DNA from: Deltaproteobacteria bacterium
GTDB taxonomy: Bacteria; Myxococcota_A; Polyangia; Polyangiales; JADJMO01
Assembly: GCA_022843175.1 (NCBI GenBank)
Contig: JALHOE010000005.1
Location: 1 to 64,000, forward strand
Length of the DNA stretch: 64,000 nt
Direction of reading: 5' to 3'
Positions 41,829-50,864 of this stretch are shown in pieces. Numbering within the stretch: the stretch's first letter is position 1; every line of letters begins with the position of its first letter. A program made the translations under genes and the position numbers. The notes below the pieces were generated by a model. The model had not been told where the DNA came from. It saw only the letters and a list, made by a program, of their open reading frames with translations, and did not search any database.

Positions 41829-44117
41829 CTACGTCAGCCGCCAGCGCAATAGGGCGCTCGCGGCGTCCCGCGCGCAGTTGCGGCAGTAGCCCATGCTCTC
41901 CATCCGCTCGAGCGCGGACTTGGCGTTCTTCTTCTGCGTGGCGTCGAGGCCCTTGCCGTCGTCCTCGATGAAGACCACCAACTGCTTGCAGAGGTCGGTC
42001 ACCGCCTTCTGGCGCTCGGCGAACGTGACCTCTTTGAGCTTCTTGATGTGCTGGGGGAACACCACCGTGTTGGCGACCCTCTGCCCCGGGTGGTCGATCG
42101 ACCAGGCGGCGATGCCGCTGATCACGCCGCGGCGGAAGTCCGCCGGATCGCCCTTCACGCCGAGCATCTTCTCGACGTGCTGCATGAGCGTGGGATCGGG
42201 CTCTTCGTAGTCGCCGGTGACGTTGTTCTTCACCTTCTCGCCCTTGGTCCACACCGAGACCTGCAGGACGTAGCGGTCGAACAAGTCGACCCAGGAGCGC
42301 TCCTCGACGATGCCGGAGGCGACGCGCAGCTCGTCCTCCCAGAGATCGATGAGGCGCGCTTTGGCGTGGTCGCGGAAGGCGCGGGTGTCGTGGTAGCCGC
42401 CGGCGAGCGGCTCTTGCTGGAGCCACTCGTACTCGGAGGTGCGGCTCGACAGCTCGTCGAGCTCGTCGAGCACGGCGACCGGGGAGAGGCAGGAGAAGCG
42501 CGGGTCCTGCGCGGCGTCGAGCAGCACCGTCTTGAGCTCGCGCGGCGAGGCGCCGATCCGACCCTCGTAGATCGGGTAGGTCCGGCTCTCGTCCCACACG
42601 TCCTTGATCGACGCGCGGAGCACCTTGGCCTGCTCGGCGTCGAGCCGCTCGGGGAGGATGCCCTGCGCGTAGAGATCGGCCTTCTCGGTGGCCGTGATCG
42701 TGGCGATGACCGAGGCGAGGTTCTTCTCGAACCGCTCGGGCGACGGCTTGCGCATGCGGGTGAGCACCGCGAAGAGCGCGGCGACGAACGTGGCGTGCGG
42801 CGCGACGTGACGGCGGACCTGCGGCGCGATCTGCGCGTCGTAGATGGACTGCTCCTCGACCCATGACCGCAGGTAGCCGGTGCGCAGCAGCTCGAGCCGG
42901 CCGCGGAACGACGCCCACTCCGGGTGCTCGCGGAGCGCCGAGAGGTGGACCTCGTTCGCGCTCCCGATCATGACGCAGTTGAGCTGCACGTTCTGGTGCT
43001 GCAGCGCGACCTCGCCGGTCTCGATCGAGAGCTGGAGGTATTTGTAGGCGTCGAGCGGTCGCTTGAGGAGGTCGCTGTATTCGAGGAGACCGCCGGCCGC
43101 GTCGATCAGCTCGCCGAACGCCTCGAACAGCGTGATCGCCTGCAGCGACGCGGGCAGGGCGGCGAGCGAGCGGTCGGCGGTGATCTGCCGCTCGCCCGCG
43201 TCGACGCTCATTTGCGGGCCGATGGTGACCGCGCCCACGCGATAGCGACGGGAGATGAAGTAGCGCTCCACGCTCACGTGCCGGAGCACCTGCTTGAGGT
43301 CTCCCCGATAGCTGTTGAGGAGCGCCTCGAAGACCTGCTGGCTCTTGTGCGACAGCCGACCGCGCATCAGCCACTCGGGCGGCGGCTCGGTGATGCCGTG
43401 CGCGGCGAGCGCGCGCTGCACGACCTCGTGACGAGCGGCGGTGGGCAGCAGGAACAGCGGGTGATCGCGGACCTCGACGTGGAGCTTGGCGTCGATGAGG
43501 TCCTCGTCGAGGTGGGCGAACGAGCCGTCGTCGCGCGCGGCGGAGCCCTCGCCGCCGAAGCCGATCTTGGTCTTGATCGTCTTGGCGCTGGGGAACACCC
43601 AGTGGAAGCGGTAGAGCGCGCCCTCTTCGAGTGTGGAGTAGTGCTCGAGCGCGCGGATGAGGCACGCGGCGATGGTGGACTTCGACGAGCCGTTGGGACC
43701 GTGGAGCAGGATGAGCTTGTTGGGGCGGCCCTCGCGGCCGAAGTTCTCGAAGATGCGGAAGATCTCTCCCTGCACCTCTTCCTGCCCGACCAGGTGCTCG
43801 CGCTGCACGGCGCCCTCGGCGAAGGGCAGGTCGAACAGCCGATAGCGCGTGCGCTTGCCCCACGGTTTGTCGCTCGTGACGGTGCCGTAGTGCAGGAACA
43901 TGTCGCGCACGTAGCGGCTCGCGTCGCGCCCCTGGCGCGCCGGGTCCTTCGCGTAGAGATCGAGGAACTCCTGGAACGAGAGCACCCGCCGACCGACCTC
44001 GAACCCCTGACGCACGCCCTCGGCGATGCGTTCGAGATCGCTCGCGAGATCCGGCGCGCGGTTGCCGCCGTTGGTGGAGGACTGCTTCGAGCGCGTCTCT
44101 TCGCTCTGCTCGGGCAT
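41829..44117 (-). CDS. prkA: PrkA-family AAA+ serine protein kinase
   Basis: The protein has 762 residues from the ATG at 44117. It has the PrkA layout: an N-terminal segment with FQEFLDLYAKDP, an AAA module with Walker A GPNGSSKST (about residue 140), a long central region with GSANEVHL and FRGRLELLRTGYLRSW, and a C-terminal domain with YCRNCARDAASALL at the end. PrkA proteins act in starvation and stress responses; kinase and protease activities have both been reported. In many bacteria prkA is followed by yeaH (DUF444) and spoVR genes, and neither is present here. It is longer than the E. coli protein (about 640). Confidence 0.88.
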   Translation of the reverse strand: MPEQSEETRSKQSSTNGGNRAPDLASDLERIAEGVRQGFEVGRRVLSFQEFLDLYAKDPARQGRDASRYVRDMFLHYGTVTSDKPWGKRTRYRLFDLPFAEGAVQREHLVGQEEVQGEIFRIFENFGREGRPNKLILLHGPNGSSKSTIAACLIRALEHYSTLEEGALYRFHWVFPSAKTIKTKIGFGGEGSAARDDGSFAHLDEDLIDAKLHVEVRDHPLFLLPTAARHEVVQRALAAHGITEPPPEWLMRGRLSHKSQQVFEALLNSYRGDLKQVLRHVSVERYFISRRYRVGAVTIGPQMSVDAGERQITADRSLAALPASLQAITLFEAFGELIDAAGGLLEYSDLLKRPLDAYKYLQLSIETGEVALQHQNVQLNCVMIGSANEVHLSALREHPEWASFRGRLELLRTGYLRSWVEEQSIYDAQIAPQVRRHVAPHATFVAALFAVLTRMRKPSPERFEKNLASVIATITATEKADLYAQGILPERLDAEQAKVLRASIKDVWDESRTYPIYEGRIGASPRELKTVLLDAAQDPRFSCLSPVAVLDELDELSSRTSEYEWLQQEPLAGGYHDTRAFRDHAKARLIDLWEDELRVASGIVEERSWVDLFDRYVLQVSVWTKGEKVKNNVTGDYEEPDPTLMQHVEKMLGVKGDPADFRRGVISGIAAWSIDHPGQRVANTVVFPQHIKKLKEVTFAERQKAVTDLCKQLVVFIEDDGKGLDATQKKNAKSALERMESMGYCRNCARDAASALLRWRLT

Positions 44118-44151
44118 TGCCCCGGAGCGTAGCAGAACTAACCTTGCTGCC
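44118..44151. promoter_or_regulatory. 34-bp divergent promoter region, leaderless type
   Basis: The whole gap between the starts of prkA (minus, 44117) and a lipoprotein (plus, 44152) is 34 bp. Plus direction: TAACCT (44139-44144) ends 7 nt before the GTG. Minus direction: TACGCT (bases 44126-44131 read in reverse) ends 8 nt before the ATG. Each -35 would have to lie inside the opposite gene's first codons. Confidence 0.5.
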
Positions 44152-44922
44152 GTGGGCACCGAACGTTGGATCTCGATCTTTGCGCTCGTGCTCGTGGCGT
44201 GCGAGCGCGAGCCGCGCGATCCCACGGACTATCCGGCCGAGTGCCCACCCGATACCCAGTGGGACGGCACGCGATGCGTGATCACCCGGGTCGTCGCCTC
44301 CCCGCCGGTCGATTTGATGGACGGGCTCTTCCTCGTCGCCGGCACCCGCGCGGACGGTCAGGCCTACTCGGGCACGGCTCTGCTCACCGCGCTCGCCGCT
44401 GGCGGCCCCTACAAAATCGAATACGAGCTCGCCGGTGAGAAGCTCGTCGGCGTCGGCGCGCGGCGCGGGGACGTGCTGTCGGTCGGTTGGTCCACCGACA
44501 AGGACTTCGGCGTCGTCGACTACGTGGCCCGCGGCGACGGCACGCTCGACGGCGTGTGGTACGACAACACGTCCACGGCGCCCGGCCGCGAGCTCCTCAC
44601 CGGCGGCCTCACCAACCTCGCCGGCGCGTACACCATCCAGAAGGGCATCGCGCCGTCGGGCACGAGCTACGCCGGCACGTGCGATCTGGCGGTCACCGGC
44701 GAGCTGCACACGCTCATCTGGCACGTCGGCAAGGACACCTTCCGCGGCCTCGGCGTCCGCGACGGCGACGTGCTGTCGGTCGGCTTCAGCACCGCCCAAT
44801 CCGGTAATTTCGGCGTCGCTCAGTACAAGCTCGCGGGCACCAAGCTCGTCGGCCGCTGGGCCGAGTGGTCGCAGAAGGTGCCCGGGCTCGGCAGCGAGAC
44901 GCTCACCCGCGATCCGAAATGA
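44152..44922 (+). CDS. Lipoprotein with a repeated beta-rich module
   Basis: The protein has 256 residues from the GTG at 44152, which gives a signal peptide ending LVLVAC (about Cys17). A short Cys-x-x-x-x-Q-W-D-G-x-x-C segment (CPPDTQWDGTRC) follows. The rest holds two similar halves, each with a GxGxRxGDVLSVGxST motif (VGARRGDVLSVGWST and LGVRDGDVLSVGFST) and a (V/A)xY strand. This suggests a duplicated beta domain, possibly lipocalin-like. Function unknown. Its 3' end lies 6 nt from the stop of the convergent SDR gene. Confidence 0.75.
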   Translation: MGTERWISIFALVLVACEREPRDPTDYPAECPPDTQWDGTRCVITRVVASPPVDLMDGLFLVAGTRADGQAYSGTALLTALAAGGPYKIEYELAGEKLVGVGARRGDVLSVGWSTDKDFGVVDYVARGDGTLDGVWYDNTSTAPGRELLTGGLTNLAGAYTIQKGIAPSGTSYAGTCDLAVTGELHTLIWHVGKDTFRGLGVRDGDVLSVGFSTAQSGNFGVAQYKLAGTKLVGRWAEWSQKVPGLGSETLTRDPK

Positions 44923-44928
44923 AGCGGC

Positions 44929-45723
44929 TCAGCCCATCATGTCGAGGAACGGACCGGCGCCGAGGAGCGAGGTGCCGCCGTCGATGAGGAGCGTGGCGCC
45001 GGTGACGTAGGCGCCGGCCGGCGAGACGAGGAAGAGGACCGCCTCGCAGACCTCGTCGATCGTGCCGTAGCGGCCGAGCGGCACGCGCTTCTTGAAGTTG
45101 GCCTGCACGTCGCCGGGGGCGAGCCGCGACATGCCCTCGGTGTCCTCGATGGGGCCGGGGGCGACGGCGTTGACCCGAATGCCGGAGCGCGCCCATTCGA
45201 GCGCGAGGTCGCGCGTCAGCTTCTCGATGCCGGCCTTCGCCGCGCCGGCGTGGCACTGCAGCGGCGTGGGGACCTCGGCCTGGGTGGCGGTGATGCTGAC
45301 AATGCTGCCACCGTGCTTCGACAGCTGCTCGAACGCGGCGCGACAGGTGTTGAAGGTGCCGCAGAGGTCGATGTCGATCACGGTGCGGAACCCGTTGGCG
45401 GACAGGGTCGCCGCGGGGGCGAGGAAGTTGCCGGCCGCGCTGTTGATGACGATGTCGAGGCCGCCGAACGCCTCGACCGTGGACTTGAGCGCCTGCTCGA
45501 CGTCCGGGTACTTGCGGACGTCGGCCGGAAAGGCGCGCGCCTCGCCGCCCGCGGCCTGGATTTCCTTCACCACGGCCTCGAGCTTCTCGGCCGTACGCCC
45601 GAGGAGGGCGACCTTCGCCCCCTGCTTGGCGAGCCGCAGCGCGATGCCGCGGCCGATACCGCTGCCGCCCCCGGTAACGAAGGCGACCTTACCCCGAAGC
45701 AGGTTGTCGACGAAGACGCTCAT
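44929..45723 (-). CDS. SDR oxidoreductase, 2,4-dienoyl-CoA reductase type
   Basis: The protein has 264 residues. NAD(P) binding: VTGGGSGIGRGIALRLA (about 16-32), then NSAAGNFLAP. Instead of the SDR Tyr-x-x-x-Lys, the catalytic segment reads LQCHAGAAKAGIEKL, with Ala in the Tyr position. The same replacement, the following VNAVAPGPIEDTEGM block and the NSAAGNF block are those of peroxisomal-type 2,4-dienoyl-CoA reductase. It would reduce dienoyl-CoA intermediates when unsaturated fatty acids are degraded. No other beta-oxidation gene is nearby. Confidence 0.85.
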   Translation of the reverse strand: MSVFVDNLLRGKVAFVTGGGSGIGRGIALRLAKQGAKVALLGRTAEKLEAVVKEIQAAGGEARAFPADVRKYPDVEQALKSTVEAFGGLDIVINSAAGNFLAPAATLSANGFRTVIDIDLCGTFNTCRAAFEQLSKHGGSIVSITATQAEVPTPLQCHAGAAKAGIEKLTRDLALEWARSGIRVNAVAPGPIEDTEGMSRLAPGDVQANFKKRVPLGRYGTIDEVCEAVLFLVSPAGAYVTGATLLIDGGTSLLGAGPFLDMMG

Positions 45724-45774
45724 CCCCCCACGCTTGCCGGAGGTGGCCGGTGGGTGCAAGGGTTGGGCTTCGGT

Positions 45775-47223
45775 ATGCGCGCGGCCCTCGTCGTTGTCCT
45801 CGCTCTCTCGCCCCTTCTGGGGGTCGGGTGCCCCGGGCCGGGCGCCGTCGCCAAAGAGGTCCGCAGCAAGCCGGCGGTCGAGGTGCCGGGCGAAGCGCGC
45901 TGTGGCGTCGCCAAGGGGCACGCCGAGCCGCTGATCGTCGAGTGGCCGAGCAGCGTGCGCGCGAAGCTCGAGGCCCTCGCGCACAAGGGGCTCGTCGCGG
46001 TGCACTGGAAGGGCTGCGAGCTCGAGGTGCTCCCCCGCTGTCGCGTCGCGGGCGCGTACGCGTGGCAGCCGATCACCCGCAAAGAAGACCGCGTCAGCAT
46101 GCGCGATCAGGACGAGCTGTGGGCCAACGTCCCGATCGGTGCGTCGGGGCTCGAGGGCAAGCTCGCGCGCTCCGGCGCCCTTCACGTCAAGATGACCATC
46201 GTCGGGCGCTGGTCGGCCGATCGCGACGCGGTCCGCGCCGACGAGCTGGCGGGAGAGTGCGTGCGGGCGACCCACGTGGTCACGGCGATGGCCGCCGGCG
46301 CGTTCGATTTCTGGGCGGGGGCCGAGGCCGAGGTCTCGGCCGCGGTCTCGGTCGCCAACGTCGGCGCGGGCGGAAAGAGCGGCTCGTCGGCGGAGCTGAT
46401 CAACCGAGACGGCGACACGGCGGCCTGCACCAAGTCCACCAACGCCGACAGCGCGCCCCCCGACGGCTGTGGCGCGTTGCTCCGCATCGAGCTCGCGCAG
46501 ATCGGCGACGCCAAGCCGAGCGATCCTCCCCAGTGCACCGGCAAGACCACGTGGGACGGGCACCAGTGCGCGGCGTTGGTCGTCGGCAGCGGCGTGGAGT
46601 GCCCCGCCGGCTTCACCGTGCAGAACGACCAGTGCGTGAAGATCGCCGCCGCGCCGAGCAGCTCCGTCGCGTCCCCCAAGGCCCCCAAGCTGTGCGCCTA
46701 CGGCGACGCGATCGAGTGCACGCGCAACTGCGAGGTCGAGGGCGACGGCTCGAGCTGCAACGACCTCGCGCTGATGCTCTCGCGCGGCGACGGCGTCACG
46801 CTCGACGAAGCGAAGTCCACCAAGTTCTTCATCCGCGCCTGCGATCTCGGGAGCGCCATCGGCTGCAACAACGCCGGAATGCGCGTCGAGTACGGGCGCG
46901 GCGTGCCCAAGGACGAGGCCACCGCGGCGACGCTCTACACCAAGGCGTGCGACAGCGGCATGCCGGCCGCGTGCAACAACCTCGGCCGCATGTTGATCAA
47001 CGGGTGGGGCGTCACCAAGGACGAGCCGCGCGCCGTCGATCTCTTTCGCAAGGGCTGCGGACAGGGCGACATCGGCGCGTGCGCCAACCTTGGCTGGTGC
47101 TACGTGCGCGGGCGCGGCGTGCTCGCCGACCGCACCGTCGGCGTCGGCTTCCTCCGCAAGGCGTGCAAGGGCGGCAACAGCTGGTCGTGCGACCGTCTCA
47201 AGGAGCTGAAGGAGCCGCTGTGA
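45775..47223 (+). CDS. Sel1-repeat lipoprotein
   Basis: The protein has 482 residues. The signal peptide ends LLGVGC (Cys18). The N-terminal domain (about 30-240) is strand-rich, with LIVEWPSSVRAKLEALA and LHVKMTIVGRWSADRD. A Cys-containing linker carries two C-x-GxTxxxxxC-type segments (PPQCTGKTTWDGHQC and VECPAGFTVQNDQC). At least four Sel1-like repeats close the protein (ACDLGSAIGCNNAGMRVEYG, ACDSGMPAACNNLGRMLINGWG), each with paired cysteines as in HcpA-type proteins. It is likely an envelope protein that mediates protein contacts. Its last 26 nt overlap the convergent ferritin-like gene. Confidence 0.85.
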   Translation: MRAALVVVLALSPLLGVGCPGPGAVAKEVRSKPAVEVPGEARCGVAKGHAEPLIVEWPSSVRAKLEALAHKGLVAVHWKGCELEVLPRCRVAGAYAWQPITRKEDRVSMRDQDELWANVPIGASGLEGKLARSGALHVKMTIVGRWSADRDAVRADELAGECVRATHVVTAMAAGAFDFWAGAEAEVSAAVSVANVGAGGKSGSSAELINRDGDTAACTKSTNADSAPPDGCGALLRIELAQIGDAKPSDPPQCTGKTTWDGHQCAALVVGSGVECPAGFTVQNDQCVKIAAAPSSSVASPKAPKLCAYGDAIECTRNCEVEGDGSSCNDLALMLSRGDGVTLDEAKSTKFFIRACDLGSAIGCNNAGMRVEYGRGVPKDEATAATLYTKACDSGMPAACNNLGRMLINGWGVTKDEPRAVDLFRKGCGQGDIGACANLGWCYVRGRGVLADRTVGVGFLRKACKGGNSWSCDRLKELKEPL

Positions 47224-48055
47224 GGTCGCGCCGCTCGCGCCAGGCGCGCGACGCGTCGAGCTCGAAGCGCTCGAGGCCGGGCACGACCGCGTGCTCGATG
47301 GTCTCGTAGAAGATCTGCCGTCCGCGCGCGCGCGGTTGCAGCCCGAGGGCGAGCTCGTCGTCCGAGAGCGGACGCTCGGCGATGCCGCGCATGGCGAGCG
47401 CGGCCTCGAGGGTCGAGAACGCGTGCTGCAGGTAGCGCTCGAGCGAGGCGAGCACCTCGCGGTGCTCGGCGAGCCACGGGCGCCACGCCTCGAGGTAGTG
47501 GAAGCCGAACTGCCCGTGGAGGACCTCGTCGGCGAGGAGCCTGCGCGCCGCGTCGCGGAGGAAGGGGTCGCGCGTGGTCTCGACCTCGTCGACCAGCCGG
47601 GCGATCGCGATCATCTCGGAGAGACAGGTGGTGTAGATGACGTTGCGGAGCGCGCGCTCCTCGACGGTGCAGCCGCGGTGGGTGGCGAGCGGCGCGACCT
47701 CGACGTCGACCAGGCAGCTCGCGTCGCCGCCGAGCGCTGCGACGACGACGCCGCAGGTCTCGGTGTGACGAAGCTCGTCCTGCGCCATTCGCAGCATGAC
47801 CACCTTCGCGTCGAGGGACGCGTTGGCCTCGATGAGCTGGAGCGCGAGCGCGCCGAACACCGCCGTGGAGCGGTGCTCGGCGCCCATGCGCGACGTCCAC
47901 GCCTCGCGCACGGCGGTGACGGCGCGCGGATCGTAGACGCTGGCGTCGAAGCCGGGGACGAGCTGCTCGGTGCGACGGATTCCGTCGTCGAGGGCGCGGT
48001 ACTCCCGTTCGATGAGGCCCCCCGAGCCGGCGATGGCGACGCGACGTTCGTTCAC
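47198..48055 (-). CDS. Ferritin-like diiron-fold protein
   Basis: The protein has 285 residues from a GTG start. Diiron-type Glu/His pairs are spread over four helices: GAEHRSTAVF (about 58-67), MAQDELRHTETCG (about 90-102), YTTCLSEMIAIARLVDE (about 141-157) and LLADEVLHGQFGFHYLE (about 171-187). The ExxH in QDELRH and DEVLH is the family signature. Proteins of this group oxidise or hydroxylate small substrates or store metal; which one is unclear. It is the last gene of a run (lipoprotein, DUF72, this gene) with 7 nt to the preceding stop. Confidence 0.8.
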   Translation of the reverse strand: MNERRVAIAGSGGLIEREYRALDDGIRRTEQLVPGFDASVYDPRAVTAVREAWTSRMGAEHRSTAVFGALALQLIEANASLDAKVVMLRMAQDELRHTETCGVVVAALGGDASCLVDVEVAPLATHRGCTVEERALRNVIYTTCLSEMIAIARLVDEVETTRDPFLRDAARRLLADEVLHGQFGFHYLEAWRPWLAEHREVLASLERYLQHAFSTLEAALAMRGIAERPLSDDELALGLQPRARGRQIFYETIEHAVVPGLERFELDASRAWRERRDLTAAPSAP

Positions 48056-48062
48056 GGCGCGC

Positions 48063-49004
48063 TCAGCCTAGCGCGATCTTCTCGGCGAGCGCGCGGATGG
48101 TGAGCGGCGCCGAGCCCTCGGCCTTGTTGTTCACGAGGACGAACACCGCGCGTCCGGCGCGGACCGCGCGCGCCACCAACTCGACGACCTGATTGCGCAT
48201 GGCCTCCTGCACGTCGATGAGGTGGTCGAAGGGGAGGCACGCGCGGCGACGCTCCTCGTAGACCATGCCGGGCGGCAACATCAGCCGCGCCACGATCGGC
48301 GCCGGGGACGCCTCGAACAGCCCGTGGCGCGCGGCCCACGCCATCTGCTCGGCGAGGGGCGGCATCGTCGGATGGAACGTGAAGCAGAGCGGGACGCCGT
48401 TCGCGGAGAGCGCGCGCCCGAGCTCTGCGGTCAGCAGGTTGCGATCGCGCACCTCGACGGTGAGGGGGAACTCTCGCCGTCGCGCCTCGCGCAGGAATCG
48501 ATCGACGTCGCGCGCGAAGACGTCCGGTCGGTGCGACTCGCCGGCCGGCACCTCGAGGACCAGCGCGCCGGTGTGGGCGGCGAACGCGGCGCGGTGCGGC
48601 GCGAGCACCTCCTCGTCGAAGGTGGCGAGCGAGAGGTAGCGCGGGTTGGCCTCGCCCTTGACCCACGGCTTGGTCAACAGCTCCCACACCTTCGCGACCG
48701 CGAGGAACCCCGCGGGCAGCTGGTCGCTCCACGCCTGCAGGTCGTGCGCGGCGATCGGTCCGTAGTAGCTGCGATCGATCCCCACCGTCCGCAGCAGCGG
48801 GTGGGTCGCGTAGATCGCGAGCCCCTCGCGCGCGAGGCGCGTGTCTCCCCATTCGCGGTTTGGCCACACGATCCCGCGCCAGCCGGGGAACGACCACGAC
48901 GACGTCCCCATGCGGAGCTCGCGCGGGAGCCGGCGGGCGAGCGCGCGGTTGGCCTCGTCGTCGCCCGGCGAGCGCTCGGCGGCGAACAGGCCGAGCTGAC
49001 TCAC
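48063..49004 (-). CDS. DUF72-family (YecE-like) protein
   Basis: The protein has 313 residues from the GTG at 49004, which overlaps the stop of the lipoprotein gene (GTGA). DUF72 proteins form a TIM-barrel of unknown function. Characteristic segments: MGTSSWSFPGWRGIVWP (about 32-48), VGIDRSYYGP, LTVEVRDRNLL and a late VFVLVNNKAEGSAP. No signal peptide. The first 30 residues (GLFAAERSPGDDEANRAL) precede the family core. Confidence 0.87.
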   Translation of the reverse strand: MSQLGLFAAERSPGDDEANRALARRLPRELRMGTSSWSFPGWRGIVWPNREWGDTRLAREGLAIYATHPLLRTVGIDRSYYGPIAAHDLQAWSDQLPAGFLAVAKVWELLTKPWVKGEANPRYLSLATFDEEVLAPHRAAFAAHTGALVLEVPAGESHRPDVFARDVDRFLREARRREFPLTVEVRDRNLLTAELGRALSANGVPLCFTFHPTMPPLAEQMAWAARHGLFEASPAPIVARLMLPPGMVYEERRRACLPFDHLIDVQEAMRNQVVELVARAVRAGRAVFVLVNNKAEGSAPLTIRALAEKIALG

Positions 49005-49339
49005 GCAGGCAGATCCGGCGGGGGGAGCGGCCCGATCGCGATCGGATACTTGGGCCGCGTGCCCGGCACGCACGCGCCGCCGTTGTACGCGAGCTCACCC
49101 TTCTTGCAGACCCGAGCGGCCGCCGCGGCGTGGTTGTCCCACGAGCAACGGCACTTGCCCGTGCCCTCGGTGGGATCGCCCTGCACGATGCTCGGCTTGT
49201 CGTCCTCGGTGGCGACCTTACTCGTCGTGGGCGCGGGCGGTGGCGCGACGACGGCGGGAGGCGGCGGCTCGGCGGCGCAGCCGAGCGGCGTTACAAGGGC
49301 GAGGGCACGCGCGACGCGTAGGAACCGCTCGTCGGGCAT
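49001..49339 (-). CDS. Small lipoprotein
   Basis: The protein has 112 residues. The signal peptide ends VTPLGC (about Cys21). A Pro/Ala-rich spacer is followed by a Cys-containing domain (GTGKCRCSWDNHAAAAARVC, then YNGGACVPG). It lies between the ECF sigma gene (26 nt upstream) and the DUF72 gene (4-nt overlap). It is too short, and of the wrong type, to be an anti-sigma factor. Function unknown. Confidence 0.72.
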   Translation of the reverse strand: MPDERFLRVARALALVTPLGCAAEPPPPAVVAPPPAPTTSKVATEDDKPSIVQGDPTEGTGKCRCSWDNHAAAAARVCKKGELAYNGGACVPGTRPKYPIAIGPLPPPDLPA

Positions 49340-49345
49340 GCGCCC

Positions 49346-49351
49346 ATGATA
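49346..49351 (-). promoter_or_regulatory. Candidate -10 hexamer (TATCAT), leaderless type
   Basis: On the minus strand TATCAT ends 6 nt before the ATG of the small lipoprotein, in the 26-nt gap after the ECF sigma stop. It could give the lipoprotein-DUF72-ferritin-like run its own promoter. Confidence 0.35.
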
Positions 49352-49365
49352 GCCGCAGTCCGCGC

Positions 49366-49899
49366 TCAGGCGGCGAGCGGCTGCTCTGCCGGCTCGGCCA
49401 GCGACACCGCCAGCTGCCGTCGCGCGCGGTGCAGCCGCGACATCACGGTTCCGATCGGCACGCCGAGCGCGTCGGCGGCGTCGCGGTAGCTGCGTTCGGC
49501 GACGTCGACCATCAGCACCACGTCGCGGAAGGAGCTCGGCAGCTCCTCGAGCGCGCGCTTCACCTTGGGCGACAGATCGCGGAGCTCGGCGACGGCGTCG
49601 TCCTGCGCGGTCCACGAGCAGGGATCGATCGCGAGCGACCGCACCGCGTCGCGCTCGCGGCGGCGACGGCGCCAACCCGTCACGAACAGGGAGAAGACGA
49701 TCGTCTGCGCCCAGGACTTGAGGTTGGTCCCCGGCTGGAACTGCTCGCGGAAGCGGAGGGCGCGCTCGATGGCGTCCTGCACCAGATCCTCGGCGCGCGC
49801 TTCGTCTCGCGTGAGACGCAGAGCACGCGCGCGCAGGTCCGGACGCAGCGCGCAGAGGTCACGAGCGAACGAATCGGTCGAGATGGGCATGGTCAACAT
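49366..49899 (-). CDS. ECF-type RNA polymerase sigma factor
   Basis: The protein has 177 residues. Region 2: RALRLTRDEARAEDLVQDAI and the QPGTNLKSWAQTIVFSLFVT stretch that binds core polymerase and the -10. Region 4: LEELPSSFRDVVLMVDVAER and DAADALGVPIGTVMSRLHRAR, a helix-turn-helix for the -35. An AAAGGA ribosome site precedes the ATG at 49899. No anti-sigma gene with a ZAS or membrane segment is next to it, so its control is unknown. The 285-bp region upstream of it has no gene. Confidence 0.92.
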   Translation of the reverse strand: MLTMPISTDSFARDLCALRPDLRARALRLTRDEARAEDLVQDAIERALRFREQFQPGTNLKSWAQTIVFSLFVTGWRRRRRERDAVRSLAIDPCSWTAQDDAVAELRDLSPKVKRALEELPSSFRDVVLMVDVAERSYRDAADALGVPIGTVMSRLHRARRQLAVSLAEPAEQPLAA

Positions 49900-50184
49900 C
49901 GAAGAATCCTTTCGAGGACAAACGTCCCCCCGGTCGACCTGCGGACACGCAGGACGACACGCCTCATCGGGCTGGGCCCGACACCGTGTGTGACCGTCAC
50001 CGGAGTGACTGGCGCTTCTTTGAGCAAGCCGCGAGCCAGCGGCGGAAACGTCTATTTCCCGTGTGATTCGCGCGCGTGTGGTCGCCCACCCGCTGCCAGT
50101 TTGACACGCACGCGGCTCGGCGACGTCAAAGGATCCAACCTTGCGAGGTCACCCTCGGTACCGTAGGCCTGAGTTCACGGCATC

Positions 50185-50841
50185 ATGCAACGACCGTCCG
50201 GACCGCACGCCGATCCCGAAGCCCTCCGGGCGACGATCGAGCGCGCCCTCGATCGAGAGGATCCGGAAGGGGATGTGATCCCGATGCTCGAGCGTTTGCA
50301 GCGGATCGCGGTGGACGGCAGCGACCACCGCCGGTTCGCCGACCGTCGCCTCGCCGAGCTGCTCCTCGAAGCAGAGCCGTGGCGCGCGGCCGTGCACCTG
50401 CGTCGCCTCCTCGAGCGCCCCGGCGGGGACGAGGAGGACGCGCACTGGGCGTTGATGGGGCTCGCGCAGGCGCTCCTCGGCAACCACCAGTTCGCCGCGC
50501 GCGCCTATCGCAAGGCCCTCGCGATCGATCCCGGCAACCCGTGGTACGCGCACAACCTCGGCCACCTGCTCGACGTCGCGCTCGACCGCCCGCACGAGGC
50601 CCTTCGCTACCTCGAGGTGTCGTACAAGAAGCTCCCTCACGGGATCGCGATCGGGTGCAGCTACGTCCACGCGCTGTGGCGTTGCGAGCGCATCGACGAC
50701 GCGCGGCGGGTGCTTCGTCCGCTCATGACGCGTCACGGCTACGACCCGGACGTGTGGGCGCTCGCCGCGCAGCTGGATCGCCACCGCGACGACTCGCGCC
50801 GCCGTCGCCGTCGCGCATCGAGGAAGAAGACCGAGCGCTGA
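50185..50841 (+). CDS. Soluble TPR protein
   Basis: The protein has 218 residues with about four TPR-like units, the clearest being DAHWALMGLAQALLGNHQFA and WYAHNLGHLLDVALDRPHEA. The C-terminus is a basic run (RDDSRRRRRRASRKK). No signal peptide. A GTACCG hexamer lies about 20 nt upstream. It is followed after 23 nt by the TolC-family gene. Likely a cytosolic scaffold; partner unknown. Confidence 0.75.
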   Translation: MQRPSGPHADPEALRATIERALDREDPEGDVIPMLERLQRIAVDGSDHRRFADRRLAELLLEAEPWRAAVHLRRLLERPGGDEEDAHWALMGLAQALLGNHQFAARAYRKALAIDPGNPWYAHNLGHLLDVALDRPHEALRYLEVSYKKLPHGIAIGCSYVHALWRCERIDDARRVLRPLMTRHGYDPDVWALAAQLDRHRDDSRRRRRRASRKKTER

Positions 50842-50864
50842 TCGGTTATGGTGCGCGCCTCGCC

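Noticed and set aside
40828..44799. A 1,323-codon minus-strand frame spanning the Kazal gene and prkA.
   Set aside because: It is an out-of-frame shadow; the true genes (Kazal lipoprotein, prkA) are recognised in another minus-strand frame.
49001..49339. Anti-sigma factor for the adjacent ECF sigma factor.
   Set aside because: The product is a short lipoprotein with no zinc-binding anti-sigma domain and no membrane-spanning segment.
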